From assembly GCF_038024855.1 (NCBI RefSeq), contig NZ_CP139089.1:3561501-3625500 (forward strand): 64,000 nucleotides of DNA. The letters are read 5' to 3'. Below are positions 61,529 through 64,000 of this stretch, one piece after another (positions within the stretch are counted from its first letter, which is position 1; every line of letters starts with the position of its first letter). Under the pieces are notes generated by a model. That model searched no databases and was not told where the DNA came from. It worked only from the letters and a program-made list of their open reading frames with translations. The DNA comes from Methylocella tundrae. Its GTDB lineage: Bacteria > Pseudomonadota > Alphaproteobacteria > Rhizobiales > Beijerinckiaceae. Position numbers and translations under genes: made by a program.

Positions 61529-64000
61529 ATGGCCCGAATTCGTCGTCTATTGGTCGCCAACCGATCCGAAATCACGATCCGCGTATTCCGCGCGGCGACG
61601 GAGCTCGGCATCCGCACGGTTGCGATTTATGCTGAGGAAGACAAGCTTTCGCTGCATCGATTCAAAGCCGACGAAGCCTATCAGATCGGCGTCGGCAAAG
61701 GCCCGCTCGAGGCCTATCTTTCGATCGAAGACGTCATCCGGGTCGCGATTGAAGCCAAAGTCGACGCCATCCATCCCGGCTATGGCTTCCTCTCGGAAAG
61801 TCCCGAATTCGCGGAAGCCTGCGCGAAGGCCGGAATCATCTTCATCGGTCCCTCGCCGCAGACGATGCGCGACCTCGGCAACAAGGTGGCGGCCCGCAAC
61901 ATCGCGGTCAGTTCCGGCGCGCCGGTGATGCCGGCGACGGCGCCGCTCCCCGATGATCCGGACGAGATCAAGCGCCTCGCCCGCGAGATCGGCTATCCGG
62001 TCATGCTGAAAGCCTCCTGGGGCGGCGGCGGGCGCGGTATGCGCCCGATCGAGAGCGAGGACAAGCTCGCCGACGCGGTGGTCAGCGCCAAGCGCGAAGC
62101 CAAAAACGCTTTCGGCAAGGACGAGGTTTATCTCGAAAAGCTGGTGCGCCGGGCTCGCCACGTCGAGGTTCAGATTCTCGGCGATACGCATGGCAATCTG
62201 GTGCATCTCTTCGAGCGTGACTGTTCCATACAGCGGCGCCATCAGAAGGTTGTCGAACGCGCTCCCGCTCCCTATCTCGACGAGTTGACGCGTCTTGAAC
62301 TGTGCGAGGCGGCGCTGAAAATCGGACGCGCGACGAATTATGTCGGCGCCGGCACCGTCGAGTTTCTGCTCGACGCAGACACCAACAAATTCTACTTCAT
62401 CGAAGTCAATCCGCGCATCCAGGTCGAGCATACGGTGACGGAGGTCGTGACCGGCCTCGACATCGTCAAAGCCCAGATTAAAATTGCCGAAGGCAAGCAC
62501 ATCGGGCGGCTCGACGAAACCGGAATCCCCGAGCAAAAAGACATTCGTCTCTCCGGTCACGCGCTGCAATGCCGGATCACGACGGAAAATCCGGAAAACA
62601 ACTTCATTCCGGATTACGGCCGCATCACCGCCTATCGCGGCGCCATGGGCTTTGGCATTCGCGTCGACGGCGGCACCGCCTATTCGGGCGCCATCGTCAC
62701 GCGCTTCTACGATCCCCTGCTGGAGAAGGTGACCGCATGGGCGCCGACGCCGGAAGAGGTGATCCGCCGGATGGATCGCGCGCTGCTTGAATATCGCATT
62801 CGCGGCGTCGCCACCAATCTCGCCTTCCTGCACAACATCATCAACGACCCGCATTTCATATCGAACGACTATACGACGCGGTTCATCGACGACACGCCGT
62901 CCCTGTTCGACTTCAAGAAACGCAAGGACCGCGCGACCAAGCTGCTCACCTGGATCGCCGACGTCACGGTCAACGGCCATCCGGAAACGCGCGGACGGGC
63001 GAAGCCCCCCGCGACGGCGCGCCCGCCGATCTCGCCTTATTTTCCGGACAAGCCTGTTCCGCCCGGAACGCGGCAGCGGTTCGATGCGCTTGGGGCCAAA
63101 GCCTTCGCCGAATGGATGCGCAATGAACAGCGCGTGCTCGTCACCGACACCACCATGCGGGACGCCCATCAATCGCTGATCGCGACCCGCATGCGCACGC
63201 GCGACATCGTCGCCGCCGCGGAGGCCTACGCCAAGGGGCTGCCGCAGCTGCTTTCGCTGGAGTGCTGGGGCGGCGCGACCTTCGACGTCTCGATGCGGTT
63301 CCTTTCCGAAGACCCGTGGGAGCGGCTGGCGCAGGTGCGCGAACGCGCGCCAAATCTGCTGACGCAAATGCTGCTGCGCGGCGCGAACGGCGTCGGCTAC
63401 ACCAATTATCCCGACAATGTGGTGAAATATTTCGTGCGCCGCGCCGCCAGCGGCATCGACCTGTTTCGCATTTTCGACTGCCTCAACTGGGTCGAGAACA
63501 TGCGCGTCTCAATCGACGCCGTATGCGAGACCGGCAAGCTGGCCGAAGGCGCGATCTGCTACACCGGCGACATCCTCGATCCCGCCCGCGCCAAGTTCTC
63601 GCTGAATTATTACGTCGGCGTCGCCAAGGAGCTGGAGCGGGCGGGCTGCCACATCCTCGCGATCAAGGACATGGCGGGCCTTTTGCTGCCGGAGGCGGCG
63701 CGCGTTCTCGTCAGAACCTTGCGTGAAGAAGTCGGCCTGCCGCTGCATCTGCACACGCACGACACCTCCGGCATTTCGGCGGCGACCGTGCTCGCCGCCA
63801 TCGACGCGGGGGTCGACGCCGTCGACGCGGCGATCGACTCCATGTCCGGCATGACCTCGCAGCCCTGCCTCGGCTCGATCGCGGCGGCGCTGCGCAACAG
63901 TCCGCGCGACACCGGACTCGACGCGGAAACCATCCGCCAGCTGAGCTTCTACTGGGAGGCGGTGCGCCAGCAATACGCCGCCTTCGAGAGCGACCTCAAG
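61529..64000 (+). CDS. pyc: Pyruvate carboxylase, N-terminal 824 codons (3' end outside window)
   Basis: Open to the window end. The biotin carboxylase domain starts ARIRRLLVANRSEITIRVFRAATELGI and has KASWGGGGRGMRP, the FIEVNPRIQVEHTVTE ATP-grasp motif and IHPGYGFLSE. The carboxyltransferase domain begins DTTMRDAHQSLIATRMRT, with LECWGGATFDVSMRFL and AIKDMAGLL (the carbamylated Lys site). The biotinyl domain (AMKM) would lie beyond the window. A single-chain PYC of about 1150 residues forms oxaloacetate from pyruvate, refilling the TCA cycle. The start is ATG 61529. Confidence 0.96.
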   Translation, partial: MARIRRLLVANRSEITIRVFRAATELGIRTVAIYAEEDKLSLHRFKADEAYQIGVGKGPLEAYLSIEDVIRVAIEAKVDAIHPGYGFLSESPEFAEACAKAGIIFIGPSPQTMRDLGNKVAARNIAVSSGAPVMPATAPLPDDPDEIKRLAREIGYPVMLKASWGGGGRGMRPIESEDKLADAVVSAKREAKNAFGKDEVYLEKLVRRARHVEVQILGDTHGNLVHLFERDCSIQRRHQKVVERAPAPYLDELTRLELCEAALKIGRATNYVGAGTVEFLLDADTNKFYFIEVNPRIQVEHTVTEVVTGLDIVKAQIKIAEGKHIGRLDETGIPEQKDIRLSGHALQCRITTENPENNFIPDYGRITAYRGAMGFGIRVDGGTAYSGAIVTRFYDPLLEKVTAWAPTPEEVIRRMDRALLEYRIRGVATNLAFLHNIINDPHFISNDYTTRFIDDTPSLFDFKKRKDRATKLLTWIADVTVNGHPETRGRAKPPATARPPISPYFPDKPVPPGTRQRFDALGAKAFAEWMRNEQRVLVTDTTMRDAHQSLIATRMRTRDIVAAAEAYAKGLPQLLSLECWGGATFDVSMRFLSEDPWERLAQVRERAPNLLTQMLLRGANGVGYTNYPDNVVKYFVRRAASGIDLFRIFDCLNWVENMRVSIDAVCETGKLAEGAICYTGDILDPARAKFSLNYYVGVAKELERAGCHILAIKDMAGLLLPEAARVLVRTLREEVGLPLHLHTHDTSGISAATVLAAIDAGVDAVDAAIDSMSGMTSQPCLGSIAAALRNSPRDTGLDAETIRQLSFYWEAVRQQYAAFESDLK

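Noticed and set aside
61547..63367. 606-residue open frame on the minus strand
   Set aside because: It is antisense to pyruvate carboxylase, whose motifs are unambiguous; the composition is Arg/Ala/Asp-rich as expected for a high-GC shadow.

Overview
The window is chromosomal DNA of an alphaproteobacterium, most likely of the Hyphomicrobiales (Rhizobiales) and perhaps near Beijerinckiaceae/Methylocystaceae. This placement is inferred from high GC, BA14K and tlde1 (DUF2778) proteins, DUF1150 beside Hsp20, S4-protein/fdxA/CarD neighbours, MctP with DUF3311, and yajC-secD-secF followed by Mth938-like and squalene-synthase-like genes. No species is claimed.

Layout. 1-12.9 kb: the 3' end of argG, two tandem secreted Gly/Trp-rich proteins, a small Tat-type Arg-rich protein, a ClC transporter, a BA14K protein, tRNA-Arg(CCT), ffh and rpsP (not followed by rimM/trmD), a tlde1 protein, an asparaginase, a secreted phosphoesterase and a cyclopropane-fatty-acid synthase. 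13.0-22.8 kb: an accessory block holding debris of mobile DNA: an IS256-type transposase scrap, a plasmid replication initiator (RPA/RepA) with at least four frameshifts, a TetR gene with no clear start, the first ~30 codons of a TraG/VirD4 coupling protein, a 45-codon stub of an efflux adaptor, a 40-nt 3' fragment of a tRNA-Gly gene and a tyrosine integrase that stops exactly at that fragment. Intact cargo lies between: an XRE/MmyB-type regulator divergent from an epimerase-like SDR, a MarR-isochorismatase-membrane protein-MFS operon, a GST and a TetR regulator.

22.8-37.1 kb: core genes: dusA, a DUF815 ATPase, yajC-secD-secF (Sec accessory complex), two genes related to mitochondrial complex I assembly factors (NDUFAF3- and NDUFAF6-like), ileS-lspA, and a pair of M16 peptidases of which only the first keeps the zinc site. 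37.2-47.1 kb: an intergenic palindromic element, a large thaumatin-like secreted protein, mutL, an LprI-like protein, purD, a pseudouridine synthase coupled to rsmD, and divergent tadA. 47.1-64 kb: small proteins including a 25-codon membrane ORF, DUF1150 and Hsp20 genes, a CarD regulator with a very long N-terminal extension, FdxA and an S4 protein, a D,D-carboxypeptidase overlapping a CobW-type GTPase, an FAD monooxygenase, the mctP permease pair, an M48 lipoprotein peptidase, a nuclease-like protein, and the first 824 codons of pyruvate carboxylase, which runs off the window.

The most notable result is the decayed mobile element at 13.0-22.8 kb, whose right edge next to dusA preserves an integrase/tRNA-Gly recombination scar. 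All family assignments come from reading motifs by eye; no database search was run.
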